This document shows, piece after piece, positions 1-6,744 of a DNA stretch of 64,000 nucleotides; positions within the stretch are counted from its first letter, which is position 1, and each line of letters begins with the position of its first letter. A program made the position numbers and the translations under genes. The notes beneath the pieces are model-generated. The model was not told where the DNA came from, ran no database searches, and saw only the letters and a program-made list of their open reading frames with translations. Source of the DNA: Emticicia aquatilis (GTDB lineage: Bacteria > Bacteroidota > Bacteroidia > Cytophagales > Spirosomataceae); contig NZ_BMKK01000005.1 in NCBI RefSeq assembly GCF_014644295.1, positions 1 through 64,000 on the forward strand, in the 5' to 3' direction.

Positions 1-50
1 GGCACAATCAAGTTTCGCTTTTTACAGGTATAACCCTACTTCGCTCGGCA

Positions 51-67
51 CATTGCAACGTCTCTAC
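51..67. repeat. half of a possible dispersed palindromic repeat
   Basis: The 17 bases CATTGCAACGTCTCTAC look like one arm of a GTAGAGACGTTGCAATG-type palindrome that I recall as dispersed in many Bacteroidota and cyanobacterial genomes. Only one arm is present; the other may be degraded or lie left of the window. The first 100 bases otherwise show no gene. The assignment rests on recall and is weak. Confidence 0.25.
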
Positions 68-103
68 AACGCAATCACATTATTAACTAAACATACAAAA
101 ATT

Positions 104-646
104 ATGAAAAAACTCATTTATGTGCTGCTCTTGCCTCTGGTTGTGGTAGGCGGGCTGGTATTTGCCAATCGTGAAATTAAAAGTAAAACATCTAAAAAGC
201 CAATAGCAAAGCCTCCTACCGCTGCTGAAATGAAAGCTGCCAGAAAACAATGGGAGGCATCGCCAGATGGTATCATGTACAAAAAATGGGAAGCCTCTGC
301 CACTGGTAAAAAAGTGTATGCCAGTGAAGCTAAAATAAGGAAACAGATAAGTACTTATAGCAATATGGAGGCAGTTGTAACTTCTCTTTCACTTCCTACT
401 GGCTCAAGAGTAGGGTTCGGAGTAATGGCCAATATTAATGGTGAAGATTTTATCCTTAGTTTTGGACCGCTGAAGTCTGATGAATTTCAACAACTGAATA
501 GTCTGAAAGTGAACGACAAAATACTTGTCAAAAGTCATTTTGTATCGCACGCACCCAAGTACACCTATCCAATCGTATCGGGCGACTATGTAGAACGTGA
601 TAGTAAAATAATTTATAACCGTCCACCCCGTAAGGGTGGTTGCTAA
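104..646 (+). CDS. small membrane-anchored or secreted protein, unknown
   Basis: 180 residues. I chose the ATG at 104 because it begins a clear signal peptide or N-terminal anchor (MKKLIYVLLLPLVVVGGLVF); an in-frame ATG at 53 would add 17 non-hydrophobic residues. After the anchor comes a basic linker, then two short helical repeats around a WEAS motif (KQWEASPDG, KKWEASATG), then a beta-rich C-terminal half and a basic tail ending in Cys. The C-terminal half could be an OB-like or small-barrel fold, which is a guess. It ends 10 bases before the propeller lipoprotein gene, so the two are probably co-transcribed. No family recognised. Confidence 0.7.
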   Translation: MKKLIYVLLLPLVVVGGLVFANREIKSKTSKKPIAKPPTAAEMKAARKQWEASPDGIMYKKWEASATGKKVYASEAKIRKQISTYSNMEAVVTSLSLPTGSRVGFGVMANINGEDFILSFGPLKSDEFQQLNSLKVNDKILVKSHFVSHAPKYTYPIVSGDYVERDSKIIYNRPPRKGGC

Positions 647-656
647 GAAACAAGTT

Positions 657-1802
657 ATGAAATTCATACAAATATACGCTTCGTTCTTGGTGGTTGTTTT
701 TTGCACCTCCTGCAACGGACAAGTAAAATCAAATGCCTCGAAACCAATTCCCAAAGTAATCAGAAGCTTTAAGCCAGCAGCTTTAGCACCTGATTTCGAT
801 ACAACCTTGGTTAGTCAGTATATCAGAAGTATTTTTCAGGATTCAAAAGGAAATTTATGGTTTGGTACGATAGGCGATGGAGTTGTGAAATACGTTGCTT
901 CGACTTTGCTCAGCACAGGTGTAACAACTTTAACTTACTTTTCCAACCCCGATGGTTTTTATAACCAAACGGTCTATGCTATCAACGAAGATAAAGACGG
1001 AAATATGTGGTTCGGAACAGACCAAGGAGTTTATAAATACCCTTCGGCTTCGCTTACTTCGACCCTGCTCAGTACAAGCAGGTCAGGTGAAAAAAGTTTC
1101 AAGAATTATAACCAAAAAGATGGTTTGAACCATGTAGATATAACTCGCAAAGGAATTTTGGTTGATAAATCTGGGAATATTTGGGTAGGAACACATGGAG
1201 GAGTGTACCGATATGACCCAGTGGCAGATAACGAAGGCCGAAAAAGTTTTTCGCTGTTTAAAGAGCTTCCACCTATGAATGTTGCGGGAATTATGGAAGA
1301 CAAAAGCGGAAATATTTGGTTTGCTTCATCAGATAGAGGTGTCTTTCGATATAACCCTTCAGAAGGAGAAAAAAGCCTTGTAAATTTCAATGAAAAAGAA
1401 AATTTAGGCGAGAACTATGCAGGCGGCATCGCACAAGACAAAGCTGGAAATATGTGGTTTACGATGAAAAACGGCATTTGTAAATATGACCCCTCGGACA
1501 AAACTTTCACCGAATACACCGCTAAAGATGGCTTAGGCGGCACCGAATTTTGGGGTATCTACATCGAAGAATCAGGCATTATTTGGATTACAGCACGAGG
1601 CAGTACCACCAGATTCGACCCGTCGATTCCTCTACCAAATCCAAAAGCTTTTAAAGTCTTTACACCCGCAGATGGCCTAAATTGCTGTGTACAAAGCATG
1701 TTTCAAGATAAAGATGGCAATATGTGGTGGGGAACAGGGCAAGGTCTTTATCAGTTCGATGGCACTCGTTTTTATCAAGTTAAGAAGACTGGCCCATGGT
1801 AA
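657..1802 (+). CDS. stand-alone Reg_prop seven-bladed propeller lipoprotein
   Basis: 381 residues. The ATG at 657 is preferred to 636 because it starts a lipoprotein signal peptide with a lipobox ending TSC at about residue 17. The rest holds seven copies of the two-component-regulator propeller repeat (pattern QDxxGNxWFGT followed by GVYxYD), for example SIFQDSKGNLWFGT and MFQDKDGNMWWGT. Seven copies fit one complete beta-propeller. In hybrid two-component systems such repeats form the periplasmic sensor, but this protein ends without a Y_Y_Y domain, membrane segment or kinase. It is probably a surface or periplasmic ligand-binding lipoprotein; the ligand is unknown. A paralogue follows after 49 bases. 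Confidence 0.85.
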   Translation: MKFIQIYASFLVVVFCTSCNGQVKSNASKPIPKVIRSFKPAALAPDFDTTLVSQYIRSIFQDSKGNLWFGTIGDGVVKYVASTLLSTGVTTLTYFSNPDGFYNQTVYAINEDKDGNMWFGTDQGVYKYPSASLTSTLLSTSRSGEKSFKNYNQKDGLNHVDITRKGILVDKSGNIWVGTHGGVYRYDPVADNEGRKSFSLFKELPPMNVAGIMEDKSGNIWFASSDRGVFRYNPSEGEKSLVNFNEKENLGENYAGGIAQDKAGNMWFTMKNGICKYDPSDKTFTEYTAKDGLGGTEFWGIYIEESGIIWITARGSTTRFDPSIPLPNPKAFKVFTPADGLNCCVQSMFQDKDGNMWWGTGQGLYQFDGTRFYQVKKTGPW

Positions 1803-1851
1803 TGATACCCCGAAAACAAACAAAACATTAAAATTATAAACAATTATAAAT

Positions 1852-2988
1852 ATGAAAATCTATTCACTACTGATTGCATTATTGTTGCTGCAAAGTTGCC
1901 ATAGCAAGGCACAAAATCAGGTATCTCAACCAAAACTTATTATTCCTGCTGGTACGAGCCAATACACGTTTGTGCGTAACATGCTACAAGATAAAGCAGG
2001 CAATATGTGGATTGCTACGTCGGGAGCGGGAGTGTACCGCTATGATGGAAAAGGCTTTGTGAATTTTACGACAAAAGATGGCCTCAATAGTAATATTGTT
2101 CAGTGCATATTGGAAGATTTTAAGGGGAATATATGGATAGGGACAAAAGATGGGGTTTGTAGATTTGATGGAAAGAAATTTACGGATTTTCCTCTTCCAT
2201 GGACTCGAACGCCAATTACAAGTCCGTTTTTTCGACAAACGGTACCCCAAAAAGGTTGTATGCCCCCAGCCAATAAAACGGTGTTGAGTATGTTTCAAGA
2301 TAAAATGGGAAATATTTGGTTTGGAACTCAAGATGAAGGTGTGATTCAGTATAACGGTAAATCATTTACGGAGTTTTTAGCAAACGAAGGGCCAGTAGGC
2401 AATGATGGATTTCATCATGTAGCTATTTATAATATCTATCAAGAAAAATCGGGTAATATTTGGTTTGGGTCGTATCGCTACGATGGCAAAAATTTCAAGA
2501 ATTTCCCACAAGAAGAAAATACAACGAAAGCATCAGATACGATAGTAAAAAGCTTCAAAGATATGCTCGAACAGAAAAGTATGTATAGCTCGGCAAATAT
2601 GGTTGTGGAAGATAAAAAAGGAGACCTTTGGTTTAGTCATGCCTGCCGCTACGGAATAACTAAATATGATGGCAAAGCACTTACACATTTTACTGATAAA
2701 GATGGTTTCTGCGATAATATCATCAGAGCAATGGTTGCTGATAAAGAAGGTAATATTTGGATTGGGGGCGTGCGTAAAGATGCTAAAGGAATAAAAGAGG
2801 GTTGCATAAGTATTTACGATGGTAAGAGTTTTAGAGCATTTTCAACTGAAAAGTTGAGTAATAGTGCCATCGAAAGCCTTTTTGTAGATAAAGATAATAA
2901 TATCTGGATAGGAACTCGTGAAGTCGGCCTTTACCGCTACGATGGGAAAACTTTAACAGCATTTACCGAAAAGCCCGTCAATAACTAA
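1852..2988 (+). CDS. second Reg_prop propeller lipoprotein
   Basis: 378 residues. It begins with a lipoprotein signal peptide (lipobox LLLLQSC, Cys at residue 16). Seven Reg_prop repeats can be read, from NMLQDKAGNMWIAT to SLFVDKDNNIWIGT, each usually followed by a YDG-type strand. Blades 4 to 6 carry longer inter-strand loops than those in the upstream paralogue. There is no kinase or DNA-binding domain. It lies in tandem with the 657 gene and is closed by the terminator at 3027. The pair looks like an old tandem duplication, because the repeats align but the loops have diverged. Function unknown; a sensor or scaffold lipoprotein is an inference from the fold. Confidence 0.85.
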   Translation: MKIYSLLIALLLLQSCHSKAQNQVSQPKLIIPAGTSQYTFVRNMLQDKAGNMWIATSGAGVYRYDGKGFVNFTTKDGLNSNIVQCILEDFKGNIWIGTKDGVCRFDGKKFTDFPLPWTRTPITSPFFRQTVPQKGCMPPANKTVLSMFQDKMGNIWFGTQDEGVIQYNGKSFTEFLANEGPVGNDGFHHVAIYNIYQEKSGNIWFGSYRYDGKNFKNFPQEENTTKASDTIVKSFKDMLEQKSMYSSANMVVEDKKGDLWFSHACRYGITKYDGKALTHFTDKDGFCDNIIRAMVADKEGNIWIGGVRKDAKGIKEGCISIYDGKSFRAFSTEKLSNSAIESLFVDKDNNIWIGTREVGLYRYDGKTLTAFTEKPVNN

Positions 2989-3026
2989 GCTTTGAATGGC
3001 ACAACAATTATGAAAAAATAACACTC

Positions 3027-3062
3027 AACTGAGCGACCACCCAACGGTATCGCTCAGTTTTA
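3027..3062 (+). terminator. rho-independent terminator
   Basis: Perfect 10-base arms AACTGAGCGA (3027-3036) and TCGCTCAGTT (3050-3059) are followed by a short T stretch. It ends the propeller lipoprotein transcript. Confidence 0.85.
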
Positions 3063-3237
3063 GTTTAGGGCTTCCTATCCAAATTATAAAGGTTTTGCCA
3101 TACTTTGTCCACAGGTTTGCATAGCGTAATTTGATTATTTATATTTGGGAATAACTGAATGATGTAAAATTTACAATCGTATTATTTTAATAAAGTAAAT
3201 CATTTAAGAAAAGCAAAAGGAGAATAAACCAAATTAA

Positions 3238-3975
3238 ATGCTACTCGAAGAAGTCATAGAAAAATCGTATAAACTTTTTGAAAGCTACACCATTGGCCAA
3301 ACCTTAGATGTTTGTAAACGATGTTGTGTTAGTGATGCCGATGAAGCTCGATTAGTGAATACTCCTCTACGAGAAGTTTCGAGTTCGGTTTTGAGAGCAG
3401 GTTATTTTGAATCGGCAAGGGCTTATACCGACCGAGAATTATGGGAAATGAAGCACTTTCTTCCGAGAGTTTTAGAGCTTGTCAGTAATTTCGATTTTCC
3501 TTGTGTTTCGGTTGAGGAGGTTTTTCTGAGATTAGAGCTACACCAACCAAAACGTTGGACAAGCGAAGAATTACAATTATTACAAGATTTTTCGGTCGAA
3601 TTCTTTAAAAAGTGTTTGTCATACTACCCATATTCGCCTGATGGTGATGATATTTCAACGTATTTGACAATGTTTGGGGTTGCACACTTCCCTGTAAGAC
3701 CTATTTTAGATGCGTGGACAAATGCCGAAAATACAGAAAGCACACTTCTATTCAAGGATTTTGTCATTAACGAATTCAATTATCAAACCTCAAGCTATTT
3801 TGAAACTCAAAACGAAAACGAAACTTTTAATGAAATCGTATCCAACTGGCTCAATGACGCTGCTGTTAAAAGTAAGTTCTCTATAAAGATAGATAGTATT
3901 TTGGCAGAACATCAGAACTTAGATGCTGATGTAATTCAAGAATCAAGATTGGTGAAGGAACTTCTAAACATGTAA
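3238..3975 (+). CDS. hypothetical cytoplasmic protein
   Basis: 245 residues with no signal peptide or membrane segment. The N-terminal third carries a cysteine cluster (VCKRCCVSD, residues 25-33), and the middle and C-terminal parts look helical and acidic. The Cys cluster alone is too little to claim a metal site. It lies 26 bases before the AraC gene on the same strand and could be co-transcribed with it. About 175 bases of AT-rich DNA separate it from the terminator at 3027, and no clear promoter was recognised there. I do not recognise the family. Confidence 0.6.
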   Translation: MLLEEVIEKSYKLFESYTIGQTLDVCKRCCVSDADEARLVNTPLREVSSSVLRAGYFESARAYTDRELWEMKHFLPRVLELVSNFDFPCVSVEEVFLRLELHQPKRWTSEELQLLQDFSVEFFKKCLSYYPYSPDGDDISTYLTMFGVAHFPVRPILDAWTNAENTESTLLFKDFVINEFNYQTSSYFETQNENETFNEIVSNWLNDAAVKSKFSIKIDSILAEHQNLDADVIQESRLVKELLNM

Positions 3976-4001
3976 ATAAAGATTTTTATCAATCCGCCTC
4001 A

Positions 4002-4757
4002 ATGTTCAAGGATTTTAATTTCAGACTTATCAAACCCGACAAATCACTTGTAGATTTTGTGGAAAGCTTTTGGGTGTTAGAAAACACTTCTGACTCCGAT
4101 AAGGAAGTTATTATCTTACCCGATGGCAAACTTGATTTGTTCTTTTCTCAATCGGCCATTGAATCTTTTCATGTTACCCTTTCGGGTCTCGAAACCCATG
4201 CCGATACCGCTCTGTTAGCGGCCAAAACCAAAATGTTTGCCATTAGTTTTAAATTGCTTGCTACCGAATATATTTTGCACGATACGATTTCTCATTTGCT
4301 TGATTATGCCAAACATTTAGCCCCTGATTTCTGGGATTTTAATGCCAATGACCTTCAAGATTTTGAGCTGTTTTGTCAAAAAGCAACCGAAAAAATTCAA
4401 TTACTTATTCCAACAGAAATTGATAACAGAAAACAAAAACTATTTAACCTTATTTATGCCTCCAACGGAGCCATAACGGTCAAAGAACTTTCTGAACAAG
4501 TGTATTGGAGTAGCCGACAAATCAACCGATATTTTAATCAACAATTTGGTCTTTCTCTAAAAGCCTATTGTGGAATTCTTCGATTTAGGGCATCTTTTAA
4601 TCATATCAAAGAAGGTAAATTATTTCCAGAACAAAACTTTACCGACCAGTCTCATTTCATTAAAGAAGTAAAAAGGCTTTCTGGCGTTTCACCAAAAGAA
4701 TTGAAACGAAATCAAAACGACCGATTTATACAATTTTCAGCTCTTGATAAGGGCTAA
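4002..4757 (+). CDS. AraC family transcriptional regulator
   Basis: 251 residues. The N-terminal part (roughly 1-145) is the effector-like domain often seen in Bacteroidota AraC proteins (LVDFVESFWVLE, ILPDGKLDLFF, a DUF6597-like start). The C-terminal part contains the AraC HTH, with VKELSEQVYWSSRQINRYFNQ as first helix pair and the FTDQSHFIKEVKRLSGVSPKEL signature. It ends NQNDRFIQF plus seven residues. The stop codon TAA at 4755 is also the start of a TAATTTTG promoter element for the next gene. Its likely targets are the neighbouring channel and monooxygenase genes, inferred from position and from the duplicated AraC tail and promoter downstream. Confidence 0.88.
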   Translation: MFKDFNFRLIKPDKSLVDFVESFWVLENTSDSDKEVIILPDGKLDLFFSQSAIESFHVTLSGLETHADTALLAAKTKMFAISFKLLATEYILHDTISHLLDYAKHLAPDFWDFNANDLQDFELFCQKATEKIQLLIPTEIDNRKQKLFNLIYASNGAITVKELSEQVYWSSRQINRYFNQQFGLSLKAYCGILRFRASFNHIKEGKLFPEQNFTDQSHFIKEVKRLSGVSPKELKRNQNDRFIQFSALDKG

Positions 4758-4766
4758 TTTTGTATC
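4709..4766 (+). repeat. AraC gene end plus promoter, copy 1 of duplicated segment
   Basis: This 58-base segment covers the last codons of the AraC gene and a TAATTTTG promoter box at 4755-4762. It matches 5434-5491 at 47 of 58 positions, and at 34 of the first 37. The promoter box sits at exactly the same offset (725 bases) in both copies. Confidence 0.85.
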
Positions 4767-4783
4767 TTAACACTATTATTCCT

Positions 4784-5428
4784 ATGAAAATGTATCATAA
4801 AAAAGAAATAGCTTACGAAAGGATTTTGTTTTTCAGCGATGCCGTAGTAGCTATTGCCATTACCTTATTAGCTTTAGAGTTAAAAATAGAAGTACCGACC
4901 GATAAACCTCTCTCATTTGCCGATTTGCTGGCCCCTTGGCACCAGTATTTGGCATTTATTCTTTCTTTTCTAAATATTGCTGGCTTTTGGAAAACCCATC
5001 ATGATTTTTTCATCTGTATCAAAAGAATGGATGAAAAACTTCTTTATCTAAATATCCTTTGGTTGTTTTTTATTGTTGCATTGCCTTTTTCAACGTCTGT
5101 ATTGAGTAATCATTTTGGTAATACACCTGCCATATTTCTATATAGCCTGAATATCTTTTTTATATCTGTTTGTCAGAATTTCATTTGGGATTATTCTGCT
5201 GATAGAACTGATTTTATGGATAAAGAAAACATAGATACCAGTTATCAGGCCAATACCCGAATCATGCTCAATCTCGATATGCTTAATGGCCTCATTGCGG
5301 TTATCACTGCCTTCTTTTTCCCTAAAGCTGCCTTCTTCTTTTTATTTTTCAAATTGCCAGTTTTTGTTTTTGCTGCTCTTTATATCGGAGGTAATAGAAG
5401 AAATGAACGAAAAAAACTACGTAGATAG
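4784..5428 (+). CDS. TMEM175 family (DUF1211) membrane channel protein
   Basis: 214 residues. The ATG at 4784 is preferred to a TTG at 4760, which overlaps the promoter box. The N-terminal RILFFSDAVVAIAITLLALEL matches the TMEM175 signature, in which an FSD motif lies in the first transmembrane helix. About six hydrophobic segments follow, and the length is typical of bacterial one-repeat members, which assemble as tetramers. Characterised homologues conduct potassium in lysosomes or bacteria. The C-terminus is basic (RRNERKKLRR). It sits between AraC and the Tet(X)-like gene, within the duplicated AraC-tail segments, so it may have been inserted there. Confidence 0.85.
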   Translation: MKMYHKKEIAYERILFFSDAVVAIAITLLALELKIEVPTDKPLSFADLLAPWHQYLAFILSFLNIAGFWKTHHDFFICIKRMDEKLLYLNILWLFFIVALPFSTSVLSNHFGNTPAIFLYSLNIFFISVCQNFIWDYSADRTDFMDKENIDTSYQANTRIMLNLDMLNGLIAVITAFFFPKAAFFFLFFKLPVFVFAALYIGGNRRNERKKLRR

Positions 5429-5433
5429 TAGTA

Positions 5434-5491
5434 AAATCAAAACGTCCGATTTATACAATTTTGAGTTCTTACGACCGAATAATTTTGCATC
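5434..5491 (+). pseudogene. relic of an AraC gene 3' end with promoter, copy 2
   Basis: In the AraC reading frame bases 5435-5464 read NQNVRFIQF and then stop, against NQNDRFIQF in the intact regulator upstream. An in-frame stop at 5432 shows that no AraC gene body remains. The homology continues over the following non-coding promoter. This is best explained as a scar of recombination or duplication that once joined an AraC gene end to the monooxygenase gene. Confidence 0.75.
5460..5487 (+). promoter_or_regulatory. candidate promoter of Tet(X)-like gene
   Basis: TAATTTTG at 5480-5487 matches the Bacteroidota -7 element TAnnTTTG, with TTTG at 5460-5463 upstream. The spacing of 16 bases is shorter than the usual 19-21, so the upstream box is uncertain. 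The -7 box is conserved in the duplicated copy at 4755. Confidence 0.5.
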
Positions 5492-5510
5492 ATATTTAAA
5501 ATTATTCGAT

Positions 5511-6671
5511 ATGTTGATAACAAATAAAACAATCGCCATTATTGGTGGAGGCCCCGGTGGCCTAACATTAGCACGACTTTTACAATTGAAAGGAGCCAAC
5601 GTAAAAGTATATGAAAGAGATTATAACAAAGATGCACGAGTACAAGGCTCACCCCTCGATTTACACGAAGATTCGGGATTAGCGGCATTACGAAAAGCCA
5701 ATTTATTAGAAGAATTTAAGAATAATTTTCTTGTTGGAGCTGACAAAACAAAGATTCTCAACGAGCGAGCAGAAGTTTTTTACAGCGACCACGACACCAA
5801 GCCAAACGAGAATTTTGATGATGTAGGTTTTCGCCCCGAAATTGACCGTGGTGCTTTAAGAAAGATATTATTGGAGTCGTTGCAGCCCGATACAATTATT
5901 TGGGACAGCCATTTCATATCAATGGAAAAACAGAACGAAGGCTGGCTTTTGCATTTCAAAAACGAAACTTCTGTATATGCCGATATTGTAGTTGCAGCCG
6001 ACGGAGCAAACTCTAAAATTCGTCCGTATATTACTGATATCAAGGCTTTTTATTCGGGTATTATGATGCTCGAAGGTAATATTTATGAAGCGGCCAAACA
6101 AACACCAAATATATCAACTCTACTCGGAGGGGGTAAAATAATGGCTTTTGGCAATGAACAAGATATATTGATGGGGCAAAAAGCTAAGGGTGAAATCGGA
6201 TTTTATATCAGTTTTAAAGCTGAAGAAAATTGGGCTCGCAATAGTAGTTTAGATTTTTCGGATAGAGACCAACTACTTGCTTGGTTTAAAACTAAATACG
6301 CCAACTGGAGTAGTATTTGGCACGAATTATTTGAAAATAGTGCTATACCTTTCATCCCACGCCCAATCTATTGTATGCCTTTAGACCAAACTTGGACAGC
6401 CCAATCAAACTTAACCATGATAGGAGATGCGGCACACGTAATGCCTCCATTTGCGGGCGAGGGTGTGAATATGGCCATGCTCGATGCCTTAGAACTAAGC
6501 GAATGCCTAACATCTATCAAATATGATTCTCGTCAAGATGCCATTGCAACATTCGAGTCAAATATGAGAAAACGAGCAGCCATCATAGCTAAAGAATCGC
6601 TTGATAATGGAGAACGAATGCACGCCGCTAATGCTTTAAGCACCATGCTTGAGTTTTTTGGTGGGAATTAG
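5511..6671 (+). CDS. FAD-dependent monooxygenase, Tet(X)-like
   Basis: 386 residues, almost exactly Tet(X) length. The ATG at 5511 lies just downstream of the promoter box and starts directly before the FAD Rossmann motif IAIIGGGPGGLTLARLL (residues 9-25). Further class A flavoprotein monooxygenase motifs are VVAADGANSKIR (about 160-171) and the GD motif MIGDAAHVMPPFAGEGVN (about 302-319). Between them SPLDLHEDSG and FRPEIDRGALRKILLESL match equivalent Tet(X) segments from memory. The substrate may be a tetracycline-like or other aromatic compound; activity on tetracyclines cannot be inferred from sequence alone. In-frame sequence upstream to 5286 overlaps the channel gene and is not part of the protein. 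Confidence 0.88.
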   Translation: MLITNKTIAIIGGGPGGLTLARLLQLKGANVKVYERDYNKDARVQGSPLDLHEDSGLAALRKANLLEEFKNNFLVGADKTKILNERAEVFYSDHDTKPNENFDDVGFRPEIDRGALRKILLESLQPDTIIWDSHFISMEKQNEGWLLHFKNETSVYADIVVAADGANSKIRPYITDIKAFYSGIMMLEGNIYEAAKQTPNISTLLGGGKIMAFGNEQDILMGQKAKGEIGFYISFKAEENWARNSSLDFSDRDQLLAWFKTKYANWSSIWHELFENSAIPFIPRPIYCMPLDQTWTAQSNLTMIGDAAHVMPPFAGEGVNMAMLDALELSECLTSIKYDSRQDAIATFESNMRKRAAIIAKESLDNGERMHAANALSTMLEFFGGN

Positions 6672-6693
6672 AAAACTCTTTTAATAGTCAGCA

Positions 6694-6728
6694 AAAATCC
6701 GTCTGGCATCAAGTACCAGACGGATTTT
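6694..6728. terminator. bidirectional terminator
   Basis: 13-base perfect arms AAAATCCGTCTGG (6694-6706) and CCAGACGGATTTT (6716-6728) sit between the convergent monooxygenase and U32 genes. Confidence 0.9.
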
Positions 6729-6744
6729 CTGTTTAATTGAAATT

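Noticed and set aside
404-754. 116-codon minus-strand open frame spanning two plus-strand genes
   Set aside because: It overlaps the ends of two plausible plus-strand genes with signal peptides and shows no protein-like pattern.
5286-5510. N-terminal extension of the monooxygenase
   Set aside because: It overlaps the channel gene in another frame and crosses the promoter; the FAD motif begins right after the ATG at 5511.
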